34,344 bases of DNA from an uncultured Treponema sp. (GTDB lineage: Bacteria > Spirochaetota > Spirochaetia > Treponematales > Treponemataceae). Where the stretch lies: contig CAMOEE010000002.1 in the NCBI GenBank assembly GCA_946611835.1, positions 1-34,344 on the forward strand, in the 5' to 3' direction. The notes beneath the pieces were generated by a model that was not told the origin of the DNA, made no database searches, and saw only the letters and a program-made list of their open reading frames with translations. A program made the translations under genes and the position numbers. Of this stretch, positions 10,801 through 17,934 are shown piece after piece (position 1 is the stretch's first letter; each line of letters starts with the position of its first letter).

Positions 10801-11579
10801 CTGATGACGGCCAGCTTTCGCTTTTTGGTGATACTGACGAAAAAGAATACGCTGATTTTGTCTTTGAAAAGGTCGAGGACTGCTCACGGCTCGAAAAACT
10901 CAATATGGAAAAAGAACTGATTGGCTGCTATGTCTCAGGTCATCCTCTTGATGATTATAAAAAAGCCTATGAAAAGGCGACGGTCAATTCGCTTACGATA
11001 AACCGGGTTGCAAAAGATGATAAGGCTGAAAAAGAGGCTATGGCGGCCAGCGGGCGAAATCCATGGCAGATGCGAAACTCTGGCAGGGTTCATTCGGCAG
11101 TCGGAATGCTCATGGAACTCCGCACAATCGTAACCAAAAAAGGCGTTCCAATGGCATTCGCAAAATTGCAGGATTATAACGGCTCCTTTGACCTTACTTT
11201 CTTCCCGAAAACATGGGAGACAATGAAAGATAAAATCGAAAATGACAAGGTTTATGCTTTCCGTGGAAAAATTGACTCCAGCCGCGAGACTCCGAGTATG
11301 CTCGTCGATTCAATTGAAGACCCCAGCGTACTGCAGGAAAAGGCAATTGAGGAAATCCATATTCAGCTTGACGGAAATTTCAGCGATGAAAGGCAGATTT
11401 TCAGCCTCAAAGAATACCTTTTTGGTGTGAGCGGAACCTGTTCTGTTTATTTCCACATTGACACTCCTACTGACACCTACATCGTGAAGGCCGCAAATCA
11501 GCTGCAGGCTCCCGCAACAAAAGAAGTTCTCGAAGATTTGAAAGGAATTCCGCTTGTTAAGGATGTCTGGACGGTGTAA
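7869..11579 (+). CDS. dnaE: DNA polymerase III subunit alpha
   Basis: FVHLHVHSDYSLLDSCAKIDDL PHP start; PDFDVDMDFDYRQDII; GPGRGSGAGSLVAYCL; GYGFNKSHAAAYSVLAY; 1236 aa. Confidence 0.97.
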   Translation: MADYHVFDSAPEDTPVANFVHLHVHSDYSLLDSCAKIDDLVAKAKRLNMPALALTDHGNMFGALNFEHLCHVNGINPIVGEEFYVAYGSHLEKNSVPYSHKGEDGDRQARYFHLILLCENETGYKNMSWLSSIAYTEGTWYKPRIDFELLEKYHEGLICCSACIAGELPQLLLANKDEEAKELALKYKNLFGPDHYYIELQDHGLEDQKIVNKKLIALAHELDIPLVVTNDIHYVEKEDAEAQDCLRCIGFKKNMNEPHQTMGEGRDEWYFKTEEEMRLLFPDCPEAYDNTIKIANMCNLTIHQYKTMELKGTLPRFALPEEFQTHGEDYAKNQDDYMRHLVEEGLRKRYKEITPQIRQRCEYEMAIILKMGFSGYFLIVWEFINWSKSTYDNVNKRPKPYMPIGPGRGSGAGSLVAYCLTITDIDPFRYKLIFERFLNPERVSMPDFDVDMDFDYRQDIIQHTRDLYGDKKVGHIVTFGTLKPKNVIADVGRTLGIPLSEVNMLKSKVSENLKTKLKNCFEPPNEKFPDGGQLAEFRHDPRYEKLFDLAIKLEGCKRNTGLHASGMVIGLTELPNWAPVFMDSKTGKVGVQYTMDIIEPCGLVKFDYLGLKTLSLIRYAENIINKHKKPGEPDFVCANVSETDPKTFELFKRGDSAAVFQFESPGMQKILRQFQPEKLEDLVALNALYRPGPMDYIPNYIDGKWKPETIHYPDPCLEPILKETYGVMVYQEQIMQVSQKIAGFSLGGADMLRRAMGKKKPEVMMGKKVEFEEGAIKQGFTKEHADEIFEIMIPFAGYGFNKSHAAAYSVLAYRTGWLKANKPAEFMAANLTNEITSTDGLPAYIAEARRIGVPVDPPDVNRSDAIFDVVDGHIVFGFKGIKGMGDRAARAIVYEREQNGPYKDFMDFLIRVIKVKEIPGEEHGEEEGKSGRATAINKKAVEVLIKCGGFDNLDQNRPTLIANLDRAYAYAEKIAFGADDGQLSLFGDTDEKEYADFVFEKVEDCSRLEKLNMEKELIGCYVSGHPLDDYKKAYEKATVNSLTINRVAKDDKAEKEAMAASGRNPWQMRNSGRVHSAVGMLMELRTIVTKKGVPMAFAKLQDYNGSFDLTFFPKTWETMKDKIENDKVYAFRGKIDSSRETPSMLVDSIEDPSVLQEKAIEEIHIQLDGNFSDERQIFSLKEYLFGVSGTCSVYFHIDTPTDTYIVKAANQLQAPATKEVLEDLKGIPLVKDVWTV

Positions 11580-11586
11580 TTTTTCT

Positions 11587-11621
11587 TTGTCTTTTTGTAA
11601 AGAAAGCATTATATTTAAAAT
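11587..11621 (+). promoter_or_regulatory. Predicted sigma70 promoter of yggT: TTGTCT-17-TATATT-6-ATG (predicted leaderless)
   Basis: TTGTCT 11587-11592, TATATT 11610-11615, ATG at 11622; no SD. Confidence 0.55.
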
Positions 11622-12212
11622 ATGAATATTTTTTCTATTTTGGCCTCGGTCGTTTCTATCTATACATTACTCTGTTTTGTGCGTGTTATGCTCAGCTGGT
11701 TCCCCGGTGCTGAGTATTCCCGTTTTGGGCAGGTTCTCTGCCAGATGTGCGACCCCTATCTTAATGTCTTCCGCCGTTTCCGCTTTCTGTGCTTCTCTTC
11801 TTTTGATTTTACTCCGGCAATAGCCCTTTGTGTTCTCATGGCGGCCCAGGCATTTTTTACCAGTCTTGCCACAGGAGCTGGTTTCAGGCTTTCAACGATT
11901 CTTGCGATGCTGGTAATGCTTGTCGGAAACATTTTTACATCTCTTCTGGGCTTTCTTGCAGTTATCGTTCTTGTGCGACTTATTGTCTATTTGATTGCTG
12001 GTGACGGTCAGGGGAGCTACACAATATGGACTGCCGTTGACCGTGCGATTTCCCCGATTATTTTCAGAATCACAGGGCTTATCTTCAGAAATCAGTCAAT
12101 TTCTTTTGTTAAGGCACTGGTTGTTTCATTCATCATGCTGGTAGTTTTCTCAGTCCTAATTTCCTACGCAATCCGAGTCTTAGGAACGCTGATTTCGATG
12201 ATCCCATTTTAA
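11622..12212 (+). CDS. YggT family membrane protein (two YggT-like repeats)
   Basis: LLCFVRVMLSWFPG...QVLCQMCDPYLNVFRRFRF and a second copy IVLVRLIVYLIAG...VDRAISPIIFRITGL. Confidence 0.85.
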   Translation: MNIFSILASVVSIYTLLCFVRVMLSWFPGAEYSRFGQVLCQMCDPYLNVFRRFRFLCFSSFDFTPAIALCVLMAAQAFFTSLATGAGFRLSTILAMLVMLVGNIFTSLLGFLAVIVLVRLIVYLIAGDGQGSYTIWTAVDRAISPIIFRITGLIFRNQSISFVKALVVSFIMLVVFSVLISYAIRVLGTLISMIPF

Positions 12213-12281
12213 AACCACAGATTACACAGATTACAAGAATTAAAATTTACATAATCTGTGACATCTGTGTAATCTGTGGTT
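12213..12281. repeat. Inverted repeat of 19-nt arms built from CACAGATTA/TAATCTGTG 9-mers
   Basis: AACCACAGATTACACAGAT (12213-12231) and its exact reverse complement ATCTGTGTAATCTGTGGTT (12263-12281). Confidence 0.9.
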
Positions 12282-12305
12282 AAAATCTTAAATAAGGGGA
12301 GTTAC

Positions 12306-14495
12306 ATGCATATTTCAGAATTAAACAATTCAATATCGACTCTCCCTGGCATCGGATCGGCCAAACAGGCTCTTTTTGCCCGCCTTAATATCTTTACTAT
12401 TTCGGATTTGCTTCAGTTTTATCCTCGTGATTACGAAGACCGCACGCAAAAATCCACTATTGCTCAGTCCATAGCGAATCAGAGCGGCAAAATTCATACG
12501 ATTGCTCAGATTGTCGGTCACGAATGGTTCGGTTATGGCAAAATGAAGACCTTGAAGCTGATTGCGACCGACGGTACGGGGCTTGTGGAACTTGTTGCAT
12601 TCAACCGGCCCTTTATGGAAAAAACTCACCCGGTCGGGCAAATCGCGGCCCTTACGGCAAAAGGCGAAATCAAATACGGCAAATACCAGTCAACATCTTT
12701 TGAGCTTGAAAAAATCTCGGATGGCGGAGAACTTTCGGCCTTCACGGGAATCGAAGTTCCCAACAGCAGGGTCTTCCCGGTTTATCCGCTTACAGAAGGA
12801 CTCACCAGCAAAATCCTGAGCAAAACGATACAGGCTGCTTTCAAACAGTTCTCGCTTGGACTTGAAAACGACCTTCCGTCACAAATCATCGAAAAAAGAC
12901 ACTTGCTTTCCAAAAAAGAAGCGATTCGTCAGATTCACTTTCCGAAGACTTTAAGTGAAGCAATCGGTGCTAGAAACACCCTCGTCTTTGAGGAACTTTT
13001 TCTTTTTCAGAAGACGCTGGCTGAGCAGGCGATAGCACACAGGGGAAAACTTCCGAAAATCGAAATTGATACGGCTGAAAGCACTCAAAAGCAGGTTCCC
13101 GAAGAAGAATTTGTAAAAAATCTTTCCACAAGACAAAAAAATCTCCTGGCCCGTCTGCCCTACAAGCTCACAGCCGACCAGATGAGCGTAATCGCCCTCA
13201 TGAACGAGGACATCGACAGAAATTACGGATTCTTTGATTTTAAGGGGCCTGCGCCGGCTAACGCTGCTGGTCCCTATTCCATGCGTACCCTTCTTCAGGG
13301 TGATGTCGGCTCCGGAAAGACACTCGTTTCCTTTTTTGCATCCCTCCGTGTGATTGACTACGGCGGCCAGGTTGCGCTCATGGCACCAACAGAGCTTCTT
13401 GCCCGTCAGCATGCGGAAAATGCCGCAAAGCAGCTTGAGGCGCTTGGGGTGAGCGTGGCATATCTAACGGGAAATATCAAAACGAAGGGTCGGAACAATC
13501 TTCTTGAAGCCCTCAAAAAAGGCGACATCAATCTTGTGATAGGAACCCACGCCCTGTTTTCAAAAAATGTGCAGTATCATGATTTGGCCCTGGCAATAAT
13601 TGACGAGCAGCACCGTTTTGGCGTAATGCAGCGGTCTGCAATCCTGGACAAAGGACGCACTTCCGTCCTTGCGACTGACAAATATGCCCAGCCGCCTTTC
13701 CGTGAGCCAAACCTGCTTATGATGAGTGCTACCCCGATTCCACAGACCCTTGCCCTGACTGTTTTCGGTGACCTTGATGTCCGCACCATCCGCACCATGC
13801 CCCAGGGCAGAAAACCTGTGGTAACATATCTTTCAAAGGCAGGCAACGAACGGAACGCTTATGATGCCGTGCGGAAGGAACTCAGGGTCGGACATCAGGC
13901 ATATTTTGTTTATCCTGCAATCGACTCTTCCAGCTCCTTCAGTGCCTTTGATGAATCGGGCGGCTCCTTGCAAAGTCTAAAGTCAGCAGAAGAAAGCTTT
14001 AATTTCTTGCAAAGCCAGGTTTACCCGGATTTCAGATGCGCATTGATTCATTCAAAAATTGACGAGGAAAGCCAAAATCAGATTTTGCGTGATTTTCGTG
14101 AAAACAAAATTCAGGTTCTTGTTGCGACGACAGTCGTCGAGGTCGGAGTCGATGTTCCCAACGCCACCTGCATGGTAATTGAACAGGCTGACCGCTTTGG
14201 CCTTGCAGCCCTGCATCAGCTGCGGGGAAGGGTAGGCCGTGGAGACTCTCAGTCATACTGTTTTTTGATTTACCGTGCCGGCATCACCGAAAACGGAATA
14301 GCCCGAATGAAGGCCCTTCACGAAACTACAGACGGCTTTAAAATCGCCGAAGAAGACCTGCGCCTCAGAGGTCCGGGCGAAATCACAGGAACAGCCCAAA
14401 GCGGCGACCTGCAGTTCAAAATCGCCAACCTGGCCCGTGATGAAAAAATTATGCTCGAAGCCCGCAAAGAGGCTTTCTCGCTTTACGCTACATAA
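12306..14495 (+). CDS. recG: ATP-dependent DNA helicase RecG
   Basis: Wedge/OB region, LLQGDVGSGKTLVSFFAS Walker A, DEQHRFGVMQR, MSATPIPQTLALTVFGD, QLRGRVGRGDSQSYC; ATG at 12306 with SD aagggga. Confidence 0.96.
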   Translation: MHISELNNSISTLPGIGSAKQALFARLNIFTISDLLQFYPRDYEDRTQKSTIAQSIANQSGKIHTIAQIVGHEWFGYGKMKTLKLIATDGTGLVELVAFNRPFMEKTHPVGQIAALTAKGEIKYGKYQSTSFELEKISDGGELSAFTGIEVPNSRVFPVYPLTEGLTSKILSKTIQAAFKQFSLGLENDLPSQIIEKRHLLSKKEAIRQIHFPKTLSEAIGARNTLVFEELFLFQKTLAEQAIAHRGKLPKIEIDTAESTQKQVPEEEFVKNLSTRQKNLLARLPYKLTADQMSVIALMNEDIDRNYGFFDFKGPAPANAAGPYSMRTLLQGDVGSGKTLVSFFASLRVIDYGGQVALMAPTELLARQHAENAAKQLEALGVSVAYLTGNIKTKGRNNLLEALKKGDINLVIGTHALFSKNVQYHDLALAIIDEQHRFGVMQRSAILDKGRTSVLATDKYAQPPFREPNLLMMSATPIPQTLALTVFGDLDVRTIRTMPQGRKPVVTYLSKAGNERNAYDAVRKELRVGHQAYFVYPAIDSSSSFSAFDESGGSLQSLKSAEESFNFLQSQVYPDFRCALIHSKIDEESQNQILRDFRENKIQVLVATTVVEVGVDVPNATCMVIEQADRFGLAALHQLRGRVGRGDSQSYCFLIYRAGITENGIARMKALHETTDGFKIAEEDLRLRGPGEITGTAQSGDLQFKIANLARDEKIMLEARKEAFSLYAT

Positions 14496-15319
14496 GCTTC
14501 CAATCGTCTTCTGCGTGATGGCGACTGAAGCATCTGAACAGCACCTTTTTCAATCTGGCGGATTCTCTCTTTTGTAAGGCCACATGCATCACCAATTTCT
14601 TTGAGCGACATTGCCTTGTAACCGCCGATTCCGTATCGCATACGCAAAACTCTTTCTGCTTTTGGTTTGAGGGTCTTGAGGGTAGTCTCAACATCGCTTT
14701 TAAGGGCGGAAGTAAGGGCCTGCTGCTCTGGTGTGGGGTTGATATCGTCTTTGAAGGCATCACCGACGGCTGTCTCGCTCTTCGTTGCGTCAATCGGAGC
14801 GTCAAGGCTGATCATGTCACGGTTGAAGTTGAGAAGTTCCCGTACATAAGAAACTTTCATACCGAGCATTTTTGCGATTTCCCGAGTCTGCTCTTCCTCA
14901 GTTTTGTCAGTTTCAAGGAGACTTCGGGTCTTTTCAATCTGGTAAAGTTCGTTGACTTTGTTCATCGGCAGGCGGATTGCACGGCTCTTGTCGCTCAATG
15001 CTTTCTGAATGCTCTGGCGAATCCACCAGACCGCATAAGAGATAAATTTGTATCCTTTTGACACATCGAAGTGGTCGACCGCACTCATCAGTCCTATGTT
15101 TCCTTCGCTGATTAAGTCCATGAGCTCAATGCCCCGCCCCTGATAAGTCTTGGCAATGGCCACAACGAAACGGAGATTTGCGTTTACGAGCTTGTTTTTA
15201 GCGGATTTTGAGCCATTTGCAGCCTTTTCTGCCAGTTCTTTTTCCTCTTCTGCTGTCAAAAGCGGGATTCTGTTGATGTCTTTGAGGTAAGCATCCATTG
15301 TCTCGTCGTCAAATTTCAT
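14483..15319 (-). CDS. RNA polymerase sigma factor, sigma70 family without region 1.1 (RpoD/RpoS-like group)
   Basis: MKFDDETMDAYLKDINRIPLLTAEEE (region 1.2), NLRFVVAIAKTYQGRGIELMDLISEGNIGLMSAVDHFD...FISYAVWWIRQSIQKAL (region 2), KEIGDACGLTKERIRQIEKGA (region 4.2); SD aaggag before ATG at 15319. Confidence 0.95.
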   Translation of the reverse strand: MKFDDETMDAYLKDINRIPLLTAEEEKELAEKAANGSKSAKNKLVNANLRFVVAIAKTYQGRGIELMDLISEGNIGLMSAVDHFDVSKGYKFISYAVWWIRQSIQKALSDKSRAIRLPMNKVNELYQIEKTRSLLETDKTEEEQTREIAKMLGMKVSYVRELLNFNRDMISLDAPIDATKSETAVGDAFKDDINPTPEQQALTSALKSDVETTLKTLKPKAERVLRMRYGIGGYKAMSLKEIGDACGLTKERIRQIEKGAVQMLQSPSRRRRLEAYVA

Positions 15320-15361
15320 GGCAAATCTCCTTAAAAAATACGATTTTTTCACTGAATATAT

Positions 15362-15378
15362 AGCAAGTTCCGTGCCAA
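15362..15378 (-). promoter_or_regulatory. Sigma54 (RpoN) -24/-12 promoter upstream of the sigma factor gene
   Basis: Minus strand reads TTGGCACGGAACTTGCT, matching YTGGCACGRNNNTTGCW at every specified position, with 10 nt between GG and GC. Confidence 0.85.
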
Positions 15379-15420
15379 GTTTCGCTAATTTATAGTTCAT
15401 AATGCATAATTCACAATAAA

Positions 15421-15546
15421 AAGGGCGTTTCCGCCGCTACTTCACTCCGTTCCGTAACGCAGCGGTCGGGCTATCCAAGGTTCCGCTGTCGCTTCATTCC
15501 TCCGCTTCGCTAATCGCTACGCTTCGGAACGGCTAACGCCGCCCTT
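15421..15546. repeat. GC-rich intergenic element with short terminal inverted repeats (AAGGGCG...CGCCCTT)
   Basis: AAGGGCG 15421-15427 / CGCCCTT 15540-15546; internal CCGTTCCG 15447-15454 / CGGAACGG 15525-15532; many CCGCT/CGCTTC/CGCTAC words; sharp GC contrast to AT-rich flanks. Confidence 0.65.
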
Positions 15547-15571
15547 ACTATCCCTAACGCTCAATTTTTTC

Positions 15572-15628
15572 TGTATCAAAATGAACCATAGAGGCCTCCG
15601 GTCTCTTCTTCTGTGTCATTTTGATACA
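15572..15628. repeat. 13-bp perfect inverted repeat, 31-nt spacer
   Basis: TGTATCAAAATGA (15572-15584) and TCATTTTGATACA (15616-15628). Confidence 0.85.
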
Positions 15629-15659
15629 ATCAGCCTTATCTTTGTGTCTGGCTAACAAT

Positions 15660-15694
15660 TTGCAAAACTTAACATTTATCCTTATAATATCCGC
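15660..15694 (+). promoter_or_regulatory. Predicted sigma70 promoter of pth: TTGCAA-17-TATAAT-6-ATG (predicted leaderless)
   Basis: TTGCAA 15660-15665, TATAAT 15683-15688, ATG at 15695; no SD. Confidence 0.65.
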
Positions 15695-16354
15695 ATGATT
15701 AAACTTGTCGCATTTTTAGGAAATTACGGTGAAGAATACAAGAATTCACGGCACAATGTAGCCTGGCAGTTTGCAAGCCAGCTTCCTTTTTACAATAAAT
15801 TTTACTTCCAGAACAAATTCAAGGGCGATTATGCAGTCGTTGAGACACGAACTCTGGCCGAATGGATGGGCGAGACAGGCGTATATACCACAAAAGATGG
15901 CGGTGTACCACGAGTCCCGGAAGAAGCTCCCGATAAAATCTACTTTCTCAAACCCCTTACCTACATGAATCTTAGCGGGGAGTCTATCGGCGAGCTGGCA
16001 CACTTTTTCAAAATCAAGAACGATGAGATTCTTGTCGTGCATGACGAGCTGGAGCTTCCCATCGGCACCGTGAGCCTCAAATGGAGCGGGGGCCTGGGCG
16101 GTCACAACGGTCTCCGCTCTGCAAAAGCCGTTTTGGGTACAGCCGATTTCTGGCGGCTCAGGTTCGGAATCTCAAAGCCTGCCAATGTCAACATCGCTGA
16201 CTATGTGCTCTCAAACTTTAGCGCTGACGAGCGGATAATCCTTGCCCAGGAATTTGTTCCCACAAACGAGATGTTCTGCAAGCTTTTGCTTTCCACCGAG
16301 CCAAACCGTATCTTACAGGGCTGGAGCAAAAAGAAAATCGTGGAAAATTCCTGA
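15695..16354 (+). CDS. pth: Aminoacyl-tRNA (peptidyl-tRNA) hydrolase
   Basis: LVAFLGNYGEEYKNSRHNVAW, FLKPLTYMNLSGESIGEL, LVVHDELELPIGTVSLKWSGGLGGHNGLRS. Confidence 0.95.
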   Translation: MIKLVAFLGNYGEEYKNSRHNVAWQFASQLPFYNKFYFQNKFKGDYAVVETRTLAEWMGETGVYTTKDGGVPRVPEEAPDKIYFLKPLTYMNLSGESIGELAHFFKIKNDEILVVHDELELPIGTVSLKWSGGLGGHNGLRSAKAVLGTADFWRLRFGISKPANVNIADYVLSNFSADERIILAQEFVPTNEMFCKLLLSTEPNRILQGWSKKKIVENS

Positions 16355-16381
16355 TACTGTGTTATAATATTTTTACTAGCT

Positions 16382-17248
16382 ATGAAAGAAAATTCATTCG
16401 CACATTTTTTTGAAATCGTAAAAGCTGTCCGCAAAGGCTGTCCCTGGGATAAAGAACAAACACCACTTTCTCTCCGAAGCACTTTTTTTGAAGAAACTTG
16501 TGAGGCAATCGACGCAATCACTCAGGATGACCCGGCCCATGTAAAAGAAGAGCTGGGTGATGTCCTTCTTAATGTAGTTCTTATCGCATATCTTTTTGAG
16601 GAAAAGGGGCTTTTTACCGTCGAGGAAACAATCAATGCAATCGCTGATAAACTCGTCCGCAGGCATCCCCATGTTTTTGCCCAAAGCGAGGGTGCTTCCG
16701 AGCTAACTGAAGACCTTTCCGGTAGTCCCGAAAAGGTTCTGGGCCAGTGGGAACGAATCAAGCAGAATGTCGAGGGGCGTAAGTCAGATTCAATTCTCGA
16801 CTCAATTCCCGAAAATTTCCCGCCGATTCTAAGGGCTTACAAGGAGCTTAAAAAGGCCGCCAAGCTAGGTTTTGACTGGAATTCCCTTGCCGAAGTCAAA
16901 ATGAAGTTCTGCGAGGAGCTTGCGGAAATGCAGGATGCTTTCATTGATGTCGAGCGCCTTCACAACTACGATGGAAAGGCTCCTTTTTCTGCCACAAACC
17001 TCACCGAAGAGCAAAAAAAAGCCCAACTTCACCTGGAAGAAGAATTTGGCGATGCCCTTCACTGCCTCATAAATTACGGCCGCTGGCTCGGCCTTGATCC
17101 GAATGTTGCCCTTCAAAAAACAATGAAAAAATTCGAGAACCGTTTCCGCTACATCGAAGAAAAAATGAAGGTCCAGGACATTCCTTTTGACCGTGCCCAT
17201 CACCGTGACATGATGGAGTTTTGGGCGGCCGCAAAAAAAATCTGGTAA
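16382..17248 (+). CDS. mazG: Nucleoside triphosphate pyrophosphohydrolase MazG
   Basis: GCPWDKEQTPLSLRSTFFEETCEAIDAI...VKEELGDVLLNVVLIAYLFEE; second MazG-like half LEEEFGDALHCLINYGRWLGLDPNVALQKTMKKFENRF. Confidence 0.93.
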   Translation: MKENSFAHFFEIVKAVRKGCPWDKEQTPLSLRSTFFEETCEAIDAITQDDPAHVKEELGDVLLNVVLIAYLFEEKGLFTVEETINAIADKLVRRHPHVFAQSEGASELTEDLSGSPEKVLGQWERIKQNVEGRKSDSILDSIPENFPPILRAYKELKKAAKLGFDWNSLAEVKMKFCEELAEMQDAFIDVERLHNYDGKAPFSATNLTEEQKKAQLHLEEEFGDALHCLINYGRWLGLDPNVALQKTMKKFENRFRYIEEKMKVQDIPFDRAHHRDMMEFWAAAKKIW

Positions 17249-17276
17249 ATGCCCGCGCGGTGCCTTCAAACGGCAA

Positions 17277-17311
17277 TTTACTTTTTGACTTGATTTAGGT
17301 ATATTTATAGT
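17277..17311 (+). promoter_or_regulatory. Predicted sigma70 promoter of clpP: TTTACT-17-TATATT-6-ATG (predicted leaderless)
   Basis: TTTACT 17277-17282, TATATT 17300-17305, ATG at 17312; alternative pairing TTGACT 17285-17290 with TATAGT 17306-17311 (15-nt spacer); no SD. Confidence 0.45.
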
Positions 17312-17908
17312 ATGAGAATTTTTAACGACAACGAAGAAGAAAAAAAATCTGAGCAGAAGGAAGATTCACTCTCAGAGAAATTTTTGAAAACCCGCCAGAT
17401 TATTTTGAGCGGCGAGATTAACGAAGAAAACACTGCAAAGGTTATAAAACAGCTTCTTTTGCTCGAAGCAGACAGCGACAAGCCGATTTACATTTACATC
17501 GACTCTCCTGGAGGCTCGATCGATTCAGGTTTCGGCATTTACGACATGATTCGCTTTATCAATGCCCCGGTTTACACAATCGGCACAGGCCTTATCGCCA
17601 GCATGGGCTCAATCATCCTGCTTTCAGTTCCAAAAGAGCGCCGTTTTGCCCTTCCCAACAGCCACTACCTCATTCACCAGCCATTGATTGGTGGTGTTGC
17701 CCGTGGTGTTGCCACAGATTTGGAAATTCAGGCCGAGGAAATCGCAAAATCAAAAAAGAAGCTTATTAAGCTCATCGCCGAAGAAACTGGTAAGAGCGAG
17801 GCACAGGTCGAAAAAGACTGTGATCGTGACCACTGGCTTACTGCCGAAGAGGCCCTTGAATACGGCCTTGTAAGCAAAGTAATTTCTAAACGAAGCGAGT
17901 TAAAATAA
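17312..17908 (+). CDS. clpP: ATP-dependent Clp protease proteolytic subunit (ClpP family)
   Basis: YIDSPGGSIDSGFGIYDMIRFINAPVYTIGTGLIASMGSIILL, HYLIHQPLIGG, DRDHWLTAEEALEYGLV; catalytic Ser/His/Asp present. Confidence 0.92.
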   Translation: MRIFNDNEEEKKSEQKEDSLSEKFLKTRQIILSGEINEENTAKVIKQLLLLEADSDKPIYIYIDSPGGSIDSGFGIYDMIRFINAPVYTIGTGLIASMGSIILLSVPKERRFALPNSHYLIHQPLIGGVARGVATDLEIQAEEIAKSKKKLIKLIAEETGKSEAQVEKDCDRDHWLTAEEALEYGLVSKVISKRSELK

Positions 17909-17934
17909 CAGGCTTCACGAACCACAGAAACTTT

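Noticed and set aside
15320-15400. Upstream extension of the sigma factor ORF (MNYKLAKLGTELAIYSVKKSYFLRRFA)
   Set aside because: It contains the sigma54 promoter and the SD for the internal ATG at 15319, so it is leader/promoter DNA.
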